From CALFER01 sp964472395 (lineage in GTDB: Bacteria; CSSED10-310; CALFER01): a DNA stretch of 64,000 nucleotides. A model generated the notes under the pieces. The model searched no databases and had not been told where the DNA came from. It saw nothing but the letters and a program-made list of their open reading frames with translations. The position numbers and the translations under genes are program-made. Shown here one piece after another: positions 8,703 to 16,818 of this stretch. Where the stretch lies: assembly GCA_964472395.1 (NCBI GenBank), contig CAYYMM010000001.1, forward strand, positions 60,315-124,314, given 5' to 3'. The first letter of the stretch is position 1, and each line of letters opens with the position of its first letter.

Positions 8703-10814
8703 ATGCATCTCGATAATCTCTCCGGAATGCAGATCCGCGAATATCGTGTGATCGAAAAACTCGGTCAGGGCGGAATGGCGACGGTGTTCAAGGTCGAGCA
8801 TGTCTTGTTGCGCACGTTTCGCGCGATGAAGGTGATCCGACCGGTCAAGAACCAAGATGCGCAGTATGTTCTGCGTTTCGAGCGCGAAGCTCGTGTACTT
8901 GTCAGCCTCGACCACATCAACCTTGTGCGCGTCTATGATTTTTTTCAAGAAGAGGGGTGCCTGTTCCTGATCATGGAATATGTGCCCGGTGAGAGCATGG
9001 AGGTGCGGCTGCGAAGAACACATGTGTTTTCGGCACGTGATGTGATCGAGATTCTCTCGCAGGCCTGCGAAGGCTTGCATGTCGCTCATCAAGCCGGCAT
9101 CGTGCATCGCGATCTGGCGCCGGACAATCTCCTGATCATGCCGCTTTCCGATGGGTGTGAACGAATCAAGGTCATTGATTTCGGCATTGCAAAGGATGTG
9201 ACTGAGAGTCAGACGGATGGGCTGACCGTGATGGGCAAATTTGTCGGTAAACTGGCGTATTGTTCACCGGAACAGGCTGCCGGAAACGCGCTGGATCAAC
9301 GCAGCGACATCTATTCATTGGGCTTGGTCGCCCATCGAGCCTTGACGGGACGCATCCCGTTCCATCCCAAATCCCCGTTCGAAGCACTCGCCCTGAGGCA
9401 GGTTCAGGATGCGCCGACGCTGTCGGAAAGCCGACCGGATGGACGATTCCCGGACAGGTTGGAGGCAGCCGTGGCGCGAGCGCTCAAGCGAGATCCTCGT
9501 GAACGGTTTCAGCGTGTGCTGGAGTTCCGGGATGCACTGCGCGATGTCATGGGTGAATGTGAGGCGGCGAACGAAGACACTCAGTTTCGTACCACATCGA
9601 AAGCGGCGAAACAGATTCCTGGATCAGAGTCGCTGTCCGACCGGATCGAGCCCGACGGGACTGACGATCGGACAATCGAGGGGCAACGCGCCGCCGTTCC
9701 GATCGAAGTGGATCTGGATCGCCTGGAGACCTCGGTTCGCGATTTCCCCTGGGGTATCTTCATTGTGATTGCTCTGGCTGTTGCCGCATTCGTAATCGGC
9801 TGGTATCAAATCTCACACTACGGGAAGCAGGCGCCGACGATGCCGATACCGCCGACGATTTCTGTTTCGTCGCCGACTCATACGATGACGCCTGAAGACA
9901 CCGAGACACCCTTGCCGACGATGATGGATACTCCGACCATGACCCCGGAGCCCCTCCCGGAAACCCTTCCCATCCAGACTCAATCTCCCGTCAACACTCG
10001 ACCAGAACCGACGACCGCCGACTCAGACCGAACTCTTGCGATCGTGAAGGCAACCGCTGAGGCTGAAAAAGCCCGCTGGGTCTCTGCTCCCACAGACGTG
10101 CCGTTGGCGCGGATCGCGCACGGCGCGGTCGTGATCGGCAGTGATCCCGATGAACCCGGGAGGCGCGATGACGAATCGGTTTGGGCGGTTGGAATCAGCA
10201 GGGATTATCAGGTATCTGTCACCGAAGTGACTCAGGCCCAGTATCTTGCGGTCATGGGCCACAATCCCAGCCGGAATAAAGGGCCGGATTATCCCGTCGA
10301 GAGTGTCACGTGGTTCGATGCGCTCCGGTTCTGCAATGCGCTGTCGATCAAGCAGGGGATCAAGCCGGCCTATGAGATCACGAAGGATGGAGATAGCATC
10401 GAGGTGAGCTGGCTGCCGAATTCCAGCGGATACCGTCTGCCGACCGAGGCGGAATGGGAAACGGCGGCGCGTGCCGGCAGAAAGACGCCATTTACGGTCG
10501 GGGGCAGGCTCACACAGGGGCACGCGAATTTCGACAATCCTTCCGGAATTAAAACAGTGCGCTGTTACGAACCGAATGCGGCCGGGATATATGATGTCGA
10601 AGGGAACGTGCGGGAATGGTGTTGGGACGGGTATGGCGAATATGGAACCGAGCCAGTGACCGATCCGTCGGGACAAGCGGCTTCATCGCGGAGAGTGGTG
10701 CGGGGCGGGAGTTTCCGAACGAAGATGGAGGGATGCCGGCTGGCGGGGCGGGATTCCGAGGAGGCGGGGAAACGTTCCGACGACATCGGATTCCGGGTGG
10801 TGCGGAACCCGTGA
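8703..10814 (+). CDS. Transmembrane Ser/Thr kinase with extracytoplasmic FGE-like (SUMF1) domain
   Basis: 703 residues. Kinase domain about 13-280: glycine loop GQGGMATVF, catalytic Lys in RAMKVI, catalytic loop VHRDLAPDN and IDFGIA. The loop has Ala where most bacterial kinases have Lys (HRDLKPxN). One hydrophobic helix (about 349-370) is followed by a Pro-Thr-rich linker like those in the secreted proteins nearby. The C-terminal domain (about 470-703) is of the formylglycine-generating enzyme type (YRLPTEAEWETAARAG, GNVREWCWDG, VVRGGSF, IGFRVVR); in such fusions it is usually a binding module rather than an active oxygenase. The linker implies it lies outside. ATG 8703 has a weak ribosome site; ATG 8727 is possible. 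Inferred role: receptor kinase sensing an extracytoplasmic ligand. Confidence 0.88.
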   Translation: MHLDNLSGMQIREYRVIEKLGQGGMATVFKVEHVLLRTFRAMKVIRPVKNQDAQYVLRFEREARVLVSLDHINLVRVYDFFQEEGCLFLIMEYVPGESMEVRLRRTHVFSARDVIEILSQACEGLHVAHQAGIVHRDLAPDNLLIMPLSDGCERIKVIDFGIAKDVTESQTDGLTVMGKFVGKLAYCSPEQAAGNALDQRSDIYSLGLVAHRALTGRIPFHPKSPFEALALRQVQDAPTLSESRPDGRFPDRLEAAVARALKRDPRERFQRVLEFRDALRDVMGECEAANEDTQFRTTSKAAKQIPGSESLSDRIEPDGTDDRTIEGQRAAVPIEVDLDRLETSVRDFPWGIFIVIALAVAAFVIGWYQISHYGKQAPTMPIPPTISVSSPTHTMTPEDTETPLPTMMDTPTMTPEPLPETLPIQTQSPVNTRPEPTTADSDRTLAIVKATAEAEKARWVSAPTDVPLARIAHGAVVIGSDPDEPGRRDDESVWAVGISRDYQVSVTEVTQAQYLAVMGHNPSRNKGPDYPVESVTWFDALRFCNALSIKQGIKPAYEITKDGDSIEVSWLPNSSGYRLPTEAEWETAARAGRKTPFTVGGRLTQGHANFDNPSGIKTVRCYEPNAAGIYDVEGNVREWCWDGYGEYGTEPVTDPSGQAASSRRVVRGGSFRTKMEGCRLAGRDSEEAGKRSDDIGFRVVRNP

Positions 10815-10875
10815 ACGAATCCGGCAGACAGAGCGCTTGCTGTTAGTATCGGAATATAGTAGAATTAACTGTTAA

Positions 10876-10919
10876 CGCTCTGATCGCCCTTTCGATCAAA
10901 GCGACGGCGGAATTTCCGC
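10876..10919 (+). other. Possible structured 5' leader of LTD gene
   Basis: An 11-bp stem with one mismatch (10876-10886 with 10893-10903, loop CCCTTT) is followed by a small palindrome GCGGAA-T-TTCCGC (10907-10919). It lies in the 195-base gap before the gene at 11010. No known riboswitch core was recognised and no T-run follows. A TATAGT hexamer at 10855-10860 could be a -10 box, but no convincing -35 box is in place. Confidence 0.3.
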
Positions 10920-11009
10920 AACGTGTTGATTTTTAAGAATATCGGGTGCCTGCGAAGCGTTCATCAACAGGGATGAGCGGTCGGAGGTAGGATTTGAAAA
11001 GGAGGAGTT

Positions 11010-13388
11010 ATGAACAAATGGACGTTCCTGGCGATGCTGCTCGCGGTCGTCGCATCGATCGGATCGGTGCGTGCCGACATCATCGCGGGGTGGGATTTTG
11101 AAGATCAGAATCTGAGTGTTGATCAGACCACTCCGAACAACCTGGACAATGTGATCACGACGACATCGACCGCCACGGTGGTTTACTCGGCGGGCGCCGG
11201 CGGGAGTCTTTACGCCGCTTCGTGGTCCGACATGGCTAATCTGAATTTGAGTTACATCGAGGTGCCGGTCGATACGACGGGATACAGCAATATTGCGTTC
11301 ATCTTCAGCGCGCGTACCTCGAATACCGCATCCAAGTACTGGAAAGTGCAGTATTCCTCGACAGGATCAGCCGGTCCTTTCACAGATGCCACACAGATCA
11401 TCGAACAACAGAGCACTGCCTGGACGCTCAATAACGTCTTTGATCTCTCAACCGTCACCGATCTCAATGACAACGCCGACGTCGTGTTCCGCATCGTGGC
11501 GACCGACAGCACCGGAACGGGCAGCGGGACCTGGGTTCAGGCCGATGGCGAAGGCGCACCGGCATCCACCGGCACCTTCCGTATCGATGACGTCAAGATC
11601 CAGAACGATGTGACTGTTCCTCCGACCAGCACGCCGGCCCTGACCAACACGCCCGGCCCGCCGACCAATACTCCCGGCCCGCCCACCGCGACACCGACCG
11701 GTCCGACTCCGACGCCTCCTCCGGTGACCGCGATCAAGATCAACGAAATCTACATCAATCCTCCCGGAACGGACATCGGCTGTTATGTTGAGCTGTATTT
11801 CCCCGGCGGATCGAGTCTTGATGGGTATACACTCGTCGGCGTCAACGGCAATGACGGCGCGGACTACGGTTCGATCAGCCTGTCCGGACAGTCGATCCCG
11901 GCGGACGGGTACTTTGTCATCGCTCAGGACACCAACGTCGCGAACGCCGATCTGATAGATGTTCTGGCCAACTATCAGAACGGGCCGGACAGCATTCAGC
12001 TTCGACAGGGCGCAACGGTCATCGATGCGATCGGATACGGCGATTTTACCGGCGGAACGTTCTTCGCGGGAGAAGGCACGGCAGCTCCGGCATACTTCAC
12101 GGGAGAGCAATCGCATTCGCGTCTGCCGGATGGCTTCGATACAAATGACAACGTGGTCGACTTCCAGGCCGGTCAGCTCACTCCGGGATCTGCGAATCTT
12201 CCCGGCGGCGGCAGCGACACGCCTACTCCGGGAGCTACCGCGACCGTGCCGACTCCGACTCCAACCGGGCCGACCCCAACGCCTCCCCCGGTCTACAACA
12301 TTAAAATCAACGAAGTGCATGTCAATCCGGACGGCGCTGATGTGGGATGCTACGTCGAACTCTACATGCCGACCGGCACGACCGTCAGTCTGGACGGTTA
12401 CTATCTGGTCGGTGTGAACGGTTTCGACGGCATCGATTATCAGGCCATCCCGCTCACCGGAACGATCGGCCCCGGACAGTACTTCGTCGTGGCACAGGAT
12501 ACGTCCGTGCCCAATGCCTCGATGATCGATGAAAATGTCAATTTCCAGAATGGTCCGGATAATATTCAGCTCCGTGCCGGTATGAGCACGGTGGTGGATG
12601 CGATCGGATATGGGACATTCCTTCCGACCGATACATTCGTCGGTGAGGGGACGCCGGTTCCGTATGCGAATCCCACCGGCAATCTCTCGCTGTCGAGACT
12701 TCCAAACGGTACCGATACGGAGAACAACTCGGTCGATTTCCAGAACGGCGAACTGACCGCGGGTGCCTCGAACGTTGCAGCCGGCGCCGCCACACCGACT
12801 CCGGGACCGTCGACTCCGACCGCAACTCCGACCCGGACTGCAACCCCCACCTTTACTCCGCTTCCACCGACCCCCACACCCACGACGCCTCCAGGCAGCC
12901 CGACCTATACGGCAGTTCCGACGAACACTCCGACGAATACCCCGACAACGCCACCGACGCACTCACCTACACCGACGAGCACAAGCGGCGGGCCGACGCA
13001 TACACCTGCTCCCACAGAGACCCCCGATCCCTGCACGACACTCGGCGTCACACTCGAAATGCCGTCTCACATGTTCCATCCCGGCGATCCGTGCTATCTG
13101 AAGGCATTCGTCTGCAATCCGAACGCGGATACTTACAACCAGGTTCCGGTCTTCGTGATTCTCGAGGTCGGCGGGCAGTATTTCTTCGCGCCGAGCTTCA
13201 CGAGCTTCGACCATTACACATTAAATGTGACACCGGGGATGCACCAACTCGATCCGCTCCCCCTATTCACATGGCCCTCGGGTGTCGGTTCCGCCGATGG
13301 CTTGACCTTCTATGGTGCGATGACGGATCAGGCGATCACGACTCTCTTCGGAGAATTGGATACCTGGACATTCGGATGGGCCGAGTAG
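11010..13388 (+). CDS. Secreted LTD-repeat protein with C-terminal domain shared with the 31871 protein
   Basis: 792 residues. Signal peptide (about 1-22, MNKWTFLAMLLAVV, end VRA). Then a jelly-roll-like region (about 24-200), a Pro-Thr linker, LTD module (about 237-390), linker, LTD module (about 428-585), a long Pro-Thr linker (about 595-672) and a C-terminal domain of about 115 residues. That last domain aligns by eye with the end of the protein at 31871-34840: NP-x-x-D-x-Y, ILEV/LLDVYG, PGM, then WPSGVGSADGL against WPAGVGSANGL. The function of this domain is unknown; its position suggests attachment or export. Strong AAGGAGG precedes the ATG. Likely a cell-surface or matrix protein. Confidence 0.85.
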   Translation: MNKWTFLAMLLAVVASIGSVRADIIAGWDFEDQNLSVDQTTPNNLDNVITTTSTATVVYSAGAGGSLYAASWSDMANLNLSYIEVPVDTTGYSNIAFIFSARTSNTASKYWKVQYSSTGSAGPFTDATQIIEQQSTAWTLNNVFDLSTVTDLNDNADVVFRIVATDSTGTGSGTWVQADGEGAPASTGTFRIDDVKIQNDVTVPPTSTPALTNTPGPPTNTPGPPTATPTGPTPTPPPVTAIKINEIYINPPGTDIGCYVELYFPGGSSLDGYTLVGVNGNDGADYGSISLSGQSIPADGYFVIAQDTNVANADLIDVLANYQNGPDSIQLRQGATVIDAIGYGDFTGGTFFAGEGTAAPAYFTGEQSHSRLPDGFDTNDNVVDFQAGQLTPGSANLPGGGSDTPTPGATATVPTPTPTGPTPTPPPVYNIKINEVHVNPDGADVGCYVELYMPTGTTVSLDGYYLVGVNGFDGIDYQAIPLTGTIGPGQYFVVAQDTSVPNASMIDENVNFQNGPDNIQLRAGMSTVVDAIGYGTFLPTDTFVGEGTPVPYANPTGNLSLSRLPNGTDTENNSVDFQNGELTAGASNVAAGAATPTPGPSTPTATPTRTATPTFTPLPPTPTPTTPPGSPTYTAVPTNTPTNTPTTPPTHSPTPTSTSGGPTHTPAPTETPDPCTTLGVTLEMPSHMFHPGDPCYLKAFVCNPNADTYNQVPVFVILEVGGQYFFAPSFTSFDHYTLNVTPGMHQLDPLPLFTWPSGVGSADGLTFYGAMTDQAITTLFGELDTWTFGWAE
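12790..13020 (+). repeat. Pro-Thr linker, low-complexity coding repeat
   Basis: Repeated ACNCCGACN-type codons encode a run of Thr-Pro units between the second LTD module and the C-terminal domain. The same composition occurs at about 334-420, 905-1015, 1573-1625, 11620-11715 and 12210-12290. It gives long false open frames on the opposite strand. Confidence 0.8.
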
Positions 13389-13426
13389 GACACGATCGGG
13401 CCAGATAAGACTCTATGATTTCACTG

Positions 13427-13456
13427 CGGGCATCGATTTGATCGATGCCCGTTGTG
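13427..13456 (+). terminator. Terminator between convergent genes
   Basis: A perfect 11-bp stem (13427-13437 with 13441-13451, loop TTG) is followed by TTGTGTTT. It lies 39 bases after the stop of the LTD gene and before the end of the convergent glycosyltransferase gene. The T-run is interrupted, so efficiency is uncertain. Confidence 0.7.
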
Positions 13457-13469
13457 TTTACATGTGTGA

Positions 13470-15008
13470 CTAAGAATCTGCGGGATGCTTGCCAGTGAGA
13501 TCGAACAGAATGACCGAAACACCGATGAAGCTACGTTCTTCGATTTTTTCGTATCGGGTCTCCAGCCATTCCAGGACTTTCTTGTTGTGTTGCGTGTAAA
13601 AATCGACACATCCGTCCAGTTCGAAACACCAGTCAGTTTTGTAGACCCAAAGTCGTTGATGCGAATCGAGCCATTCAGGGGCCAGGTTTGTGGAGCGCAC
13701 TTCGGGGTACTGCTGCACGATATCGTCGAGATTGAATTTGTGGATCAAATCCTTCCGATACTCGTCGTCGATGTCGAGGAAGTATGCGGGAGGAAACTGA
13801 TTGAGATACACGAGATAGTACCAGACGGGAAACGTGCCACTTTCACAGGTTGTTCCGATGATATCTCCGGGCAGGAATTGTGTATCGATCCATCGGGATG
13901 CTTCACGAAATTCCTTCCGGGGCTGTATCTGCGAACGCATGCCGCTTTTGTAATCGTTCCGATAATGGTAACTCAGCGTGAAGGCGTGAATCATGGTCAG
14001 AGCGGACAAAACGAAGATGGTGAGTTTTCGTGACCCAAACCTGTTGATTCCGTGTGCAATCGCAATCAGAAATGGCGCGAGAGCGAAGATGGTGTATCGA
14101 GGGACGAAGATGCAGGTCGGAAGAAGCAGCGATGTGAGCAAGGCGAGGCTGACAGGAATGATTCCTGCTGCGATCAGATAGTGTTGAAGAACAGGCTTCT
14201 GCCGGTCCAGGATTCCGAACAGCGCCGCCGAAGCACAGGCGAGACCTACTGTGATGTAGACGATACGGGAGGCTTCATACCCTGAGCTGTACACCGACAC
14301 AAGCTCCCAAACCGTTCGGATTGACACCGGCGGACACCAGAATGTCGCGGTGATGATCCCTTTTGAAAGTGTGAAGAAACGGGCCAGGTAAGGAGCAAAA
14401 AAGAGAGACAGAAGGGTGCCAGCCAGCAGACTTCGCTTCACTGCGATTTTGAAGGGCAAAAACAGAAACAGGCCTAGGATCTGTCCGGCGAGAAAGAACA
14501 GAGAATAGTAATGGGTGTAAAGAAAGGCGGTGTCAACGAGGATCCAGCCGGCGAGATCAATAGAAGAACCAGATTCAGTCCAGCGTACGAAAAACAGCCA
14601 GGAAAGCACGGCAAGCAGCAGCGCGAGAGAATACATCCGGAGTTCCCTGGAGTAATAAACAGCAAACGGCGATACCGATAGCAGTAAAGAAGCAGTCAAT
14701 GCGGTTCGATGCGTCGAGATGTGTAAGGTGAGAAAGTACAGAGCGGGGATTGCTGCAACTCCGAATATTACCGGTAATGTCCGGAGCCCGAATTCGGAAG
14801 TAAAAAACAGGAGCCATAGGTTTAGAAAGACATGAAAGAAAGGCGGATGAAACGACCGACCAACCACACTGCTGTAAATGGATTCGGTTTCATCCATCCA
14901 GAACGAATAATCGCCGAGGCGATACAGTCTGAGTCCGATTGCCACTGTTGTGATAACCGCAAGGAGTACAAGGGAACGTCGATATAAAGGAATCGATCTG
15001 TGGTTCAT
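13470..15008 (-). CDS. GT-C fold membrane glycosyltransferase (PMT/ArnT-like, GT39/83)
   Basis: 512 residues with about ten hydrophobic helices. The N-terminal RLYRLGDYSFWMDETESIY segment has the acidic Asp-Glu pair that GT-C enzymes carry in the first extracytoplasmic loop, followed by HPPFFHVFLNLWL and YYSRELRMYSL, as in ArnT and protein mannosyltransferase relatives. These enzymes transfer a sugar from a polyprenyl-phosphate carrier on the outer face of the inner membrane. It overlaps the upstream radical SAM gene by four bases (ATGA), so the pair is co-translated. Codon use looks slightly more AT-rich than its neighbours. Acceptor unknown. Confidence 0.85.
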   Translation of the reverse strand: MNHRSIPLYRRSLVLLAVITTVAIGLRLYRLGDYSFWMDETESIYSSVVGRSFHPPFFHVFLNLWLLFFTSEFGLRTLPVIFGVAAIPALYFLTLHISTHRTALTASLLLSVSPFAVYYSRELRMYSLALLLAVLSWLFFVRWTESGSSIDLAGWILVDTAFLYTHYYSLFFLAGQILGLFLFLPFKIAVKRSLLAGTLLSLFFAPYLARFFTLSKGIITATFWCPPVSIRTVWELVSVYSSGYEASRIVYITVGLACASAALFGILDRQKPVLQHYLIAAGIIPVSLALLTSLLLPTCIFVPRYTIFALAPFLIAIAHGINRFGSRKLTIFVLSALTMIHAFTLSYHYRNDYKSGMRSQIQPRKEFREASRWIDTQFLPGDIIGTTCESGTFPVWYYLVYLNQFPPAYFLDIDDEYRKDLIHKFNLDDIVQQYPEVRSTNLAPEWLDSHQRLWVYKTDWCFELDGCVDFYTQHNKKVLEWLETRYEKIEERSFIGVSVILFDLTGKHPADS

Positions 15009-16474
15009 TTCTGGTTATTGGAGGAAAAACTTCCCTGGACGAGATACTTCCAGAATTTCCGGAGTGATTTCAGTGTTCGTACGGCCTCGTCCGGCCTGGT
15101 CAGGATCTGCCGGAGCTTAAAGAGGATGTATCGCGGTCTGAGATAGAACTCGCGCCTCGCCCGGTCACAAAAGGCAACCAGTTGTGTATGACTGAGTTCC
15201 GGGCGATTGACGACGCAGTTGTGAAGACCTTCCGGTGTCAGCCAGCATGAGAAATCGTTTGTTGCCAGATAACCACTCGACCGCGCCCATTCAAATGCTT
15301 CCGTTCCCGGATAGACCATCAGCGGGAAAAACTGGGCGGTATCGGTATTCAATTCCTTGGCAAACGCCAGTGTGGCCTCGAGAGTTTCTTCGGTTTCCTC
15401 GGGGAGTCCGACGAGATAACACCCGTGTACCATGATTCCCGCACGCTTCGCGTCCCGGACAAACCGTCGGCTCTGTTCGAGGGTCAGTTTCTTGTTCATC
15501 CGATCCAGGATCGTCTGACTGCCGCTTTCGAATCCGACACACAACAGGCGGCATCCTCCCTTTTTCAACCATTTCAGCGTTTCAAAATCGACATCAGCCC
15601 GCGAATTCGCAGTGAACCCGATACGAATCCCGCGTTCGATTTTTCGTCGCATCAATGCCTGGCAACGGACCGCGTCCAGCGTCATCGCATCATCCTCGAT
15701 GAAAAGCTCGCGAACCCCCTCAAAATGAGTCTCGACGAATTCCCATTCATCCAGAACCTTCTCGATGTCCCGGAACCGCACCCGTCTGCCGGTCAGGTTC
15801 TGCGGATAGACGCAGTAAATGCAGTGATGCAGGCATCCCCGGCTGGTGATGAGCGTGACTTCGGGGTATCGGGCGATCGAGTAGAAATAATCCTTGAAAT
15901 TCAGAAATTTTCGATAGACTTCCGCCACCATCGGCAGGTCATCGAGCTGTTCGTTGAGGGGGCGAGGAGCCGTGCGGATGATGTCGGAACCGAGGCGGAA
16001 AGCGAGTCCCGGAATGGTGCGCCAGCGGTCCCGAGGGTCGTGCAGGTGTCCGGCCAGTTCGCAGAGTGTCAGCTCATATTCGCCGATGACGACCGCATCC
16101 GCGGACGCATTCCCGCGGAGAGTCTCCTCTGGAACAGCCGAAACATGCACGCCAACGAACACCGTGATCGTGTCCGGGCATGCTGTCTTGCACGCAGCTC
16201 CGACGGCCAGATCGTTCGCGATGCTCGGGGTCGATGTCGCGATCACGATCAGATCGGGTTTGCTCCGCTCGACATGTTCCGCGACATGCCCGTGCGTCCA
16301 GTTCCGGGGCACGGCATCGATCAGTTCGACGTCGTGGCCATCTTGGATCAGAGCGCCGGCGGCGTAAGCGAGCCACATCGGGTAGTAGATTGTTCCGCTC
16401 TTGGTGACGGCCGGTGAGCGTTGTTCGCGTGAGAACTGCTGGAGGAACGGTGGGTTGAGACACAGAACTTTCAC
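15005..16474 (-). CDS. B12-binding-domain radical SAM protein
   Basis: 489 residues. Starts MKVLCLNPPF; the N-terminal B12-binding-like domain has VFVGVHVSAVPEE and VVIGEYE. The radical SAM cluster motif is TSRGCLHHCIYCVYP, followed by LFIEDDAMTL and CVGFESGSQ, then the MVYPGTEAFEWA region typical of the family. The C-terminus (YLRPRYILFKLRQIL) resembles that of the protein at 20901-22262. Likely modifies a lipid or polysaccharide building block; the product is unknown. It is the first gene of a two-gene operon with the GT-C glycosyltransferase. Confidence 0.87.
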   Translation of the reverse strand: MKVLCLNPPFLQQFSREQRSPAVTKSGTIYYPMWLAYAAGALIQDGHDVELIDAVPRNWTHGHVAEHVERSKPDLIVIATSTPSIANDLAVGAACKTACPDTITVFVGVHVSAVPEETLRGNASADAVVIGEYELTLCELAGHLHDPRDRWRTIPGLAFRLGSDIIRTAPRPLNEQLDDLPMVAEVYRKFLNFKDYFYSIARYPEVTLITSRGCLHHCIYCVYPQNLTGRRVRFRDIEKVLDEWEFVETHFEGVRELFIEDDAMTLDAVRCQALMRRKIERGIRIGFTANSRADVDFETLKWLKKGGCRLLCVGFESGSQTILDRMNKKLTLEQSRRFVRDAKRAGIMVHGCYLVGLPEETEETLEATLAFAKELNTDTAQFFPLMVYPGTEAFEWARSSGYLATNDFSCWLTPEGLHNCVVNRPELSHTQLVAFCDRARREFYLRPRYILFKLRQILTRPDEAVRTLKSLRKFWKYLVQGSFSSNNQK

Positions 16475-16818
16475 TTGGCACCTCGCAAATCCAGCGTCAA
16501 CCTATCGTGAACGCGGCCGTCTGTCAAAAAAAAGTGGAACCTTCTCCAGTTGTCCGGCGTTTCTTAGATAGCAACCTCATGGAAGCCCCCCAGCTTCCAG
16601 AAATCCTCCTCAAAGTTTCCCTCTCATTGTCCTGCCAGACATCAGGCTCCCCGAACCGGGGAGCCTGACCCTCCTTGTAGGCTGTCCGCTTGTGCGCCTG
16701 AATTGACAGGGTCGCGCGAATTTCGTTTACTGTTCCCGGCGCCACCCATCGTTGCCCGCATGACACCAGAAAAAGGAGTCCGCGAATCGCAAAACCGGAC
16801 CTCTGAGGAGACAAACCC
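16475..16818. other. Intergenic region between divergent genes
   Basis: 344 bases with no credible gene. It holds an 11-bp perfect inverted repeat (16643-16653 with 16657-16667) without a T-run on either side, and the iadA promoter candidate at 16703-16731. An open frame across it on the minus strand lacks any recognisable motif. Confidence 0.5.
16703..16731 (+). promoter_or_regulatory. Sigma-70-type promoter upstream of iadA
   Basis: Perfect -35 box TTGACA (16703-16708), 17-base spacer, -10 box TTTACT (16726-16731, four of six). The start codon is about 88 bases downstream. Confidence 0.6.

Noticed and set aside
10825..10841. Sigma-54-like site before the LTD gene (CAGACAGAGCGCTTGCT)
   Set aside because: TTGCT is present, but the essential second G of the -24 box is A; too weak to count with the other six.
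10876..10919. Cyclic di-GMP or other known riboswitch in the LTD leader
   Set aside because: The conserved core sequences of GEMM-type and other riboswitches I can recall are absent; only generic hairpins are seen.
11448..12962. 504-residue open frame on the minus strand
   Set aside because: It mirrors the LTD gene and its Pro-Thr linkers, giving Arg/Gly runs, with no domain and no start signal.
15425..16417. 330-residue plus-strand frame; also 41712-42704, 60217-61152 and 61808-62737
   Set aside because: All run antisense to well supported genes (radical SAM, LivK-like, aminotransferase, phosphoesterase) and show no motif.
16643..16667. Perfect 11-bp inverted repeat as a terminator
   Set aside because: No T-run on either strand, and it lies between divergent genes upstream of a promoter, so nothing needs terminating there.
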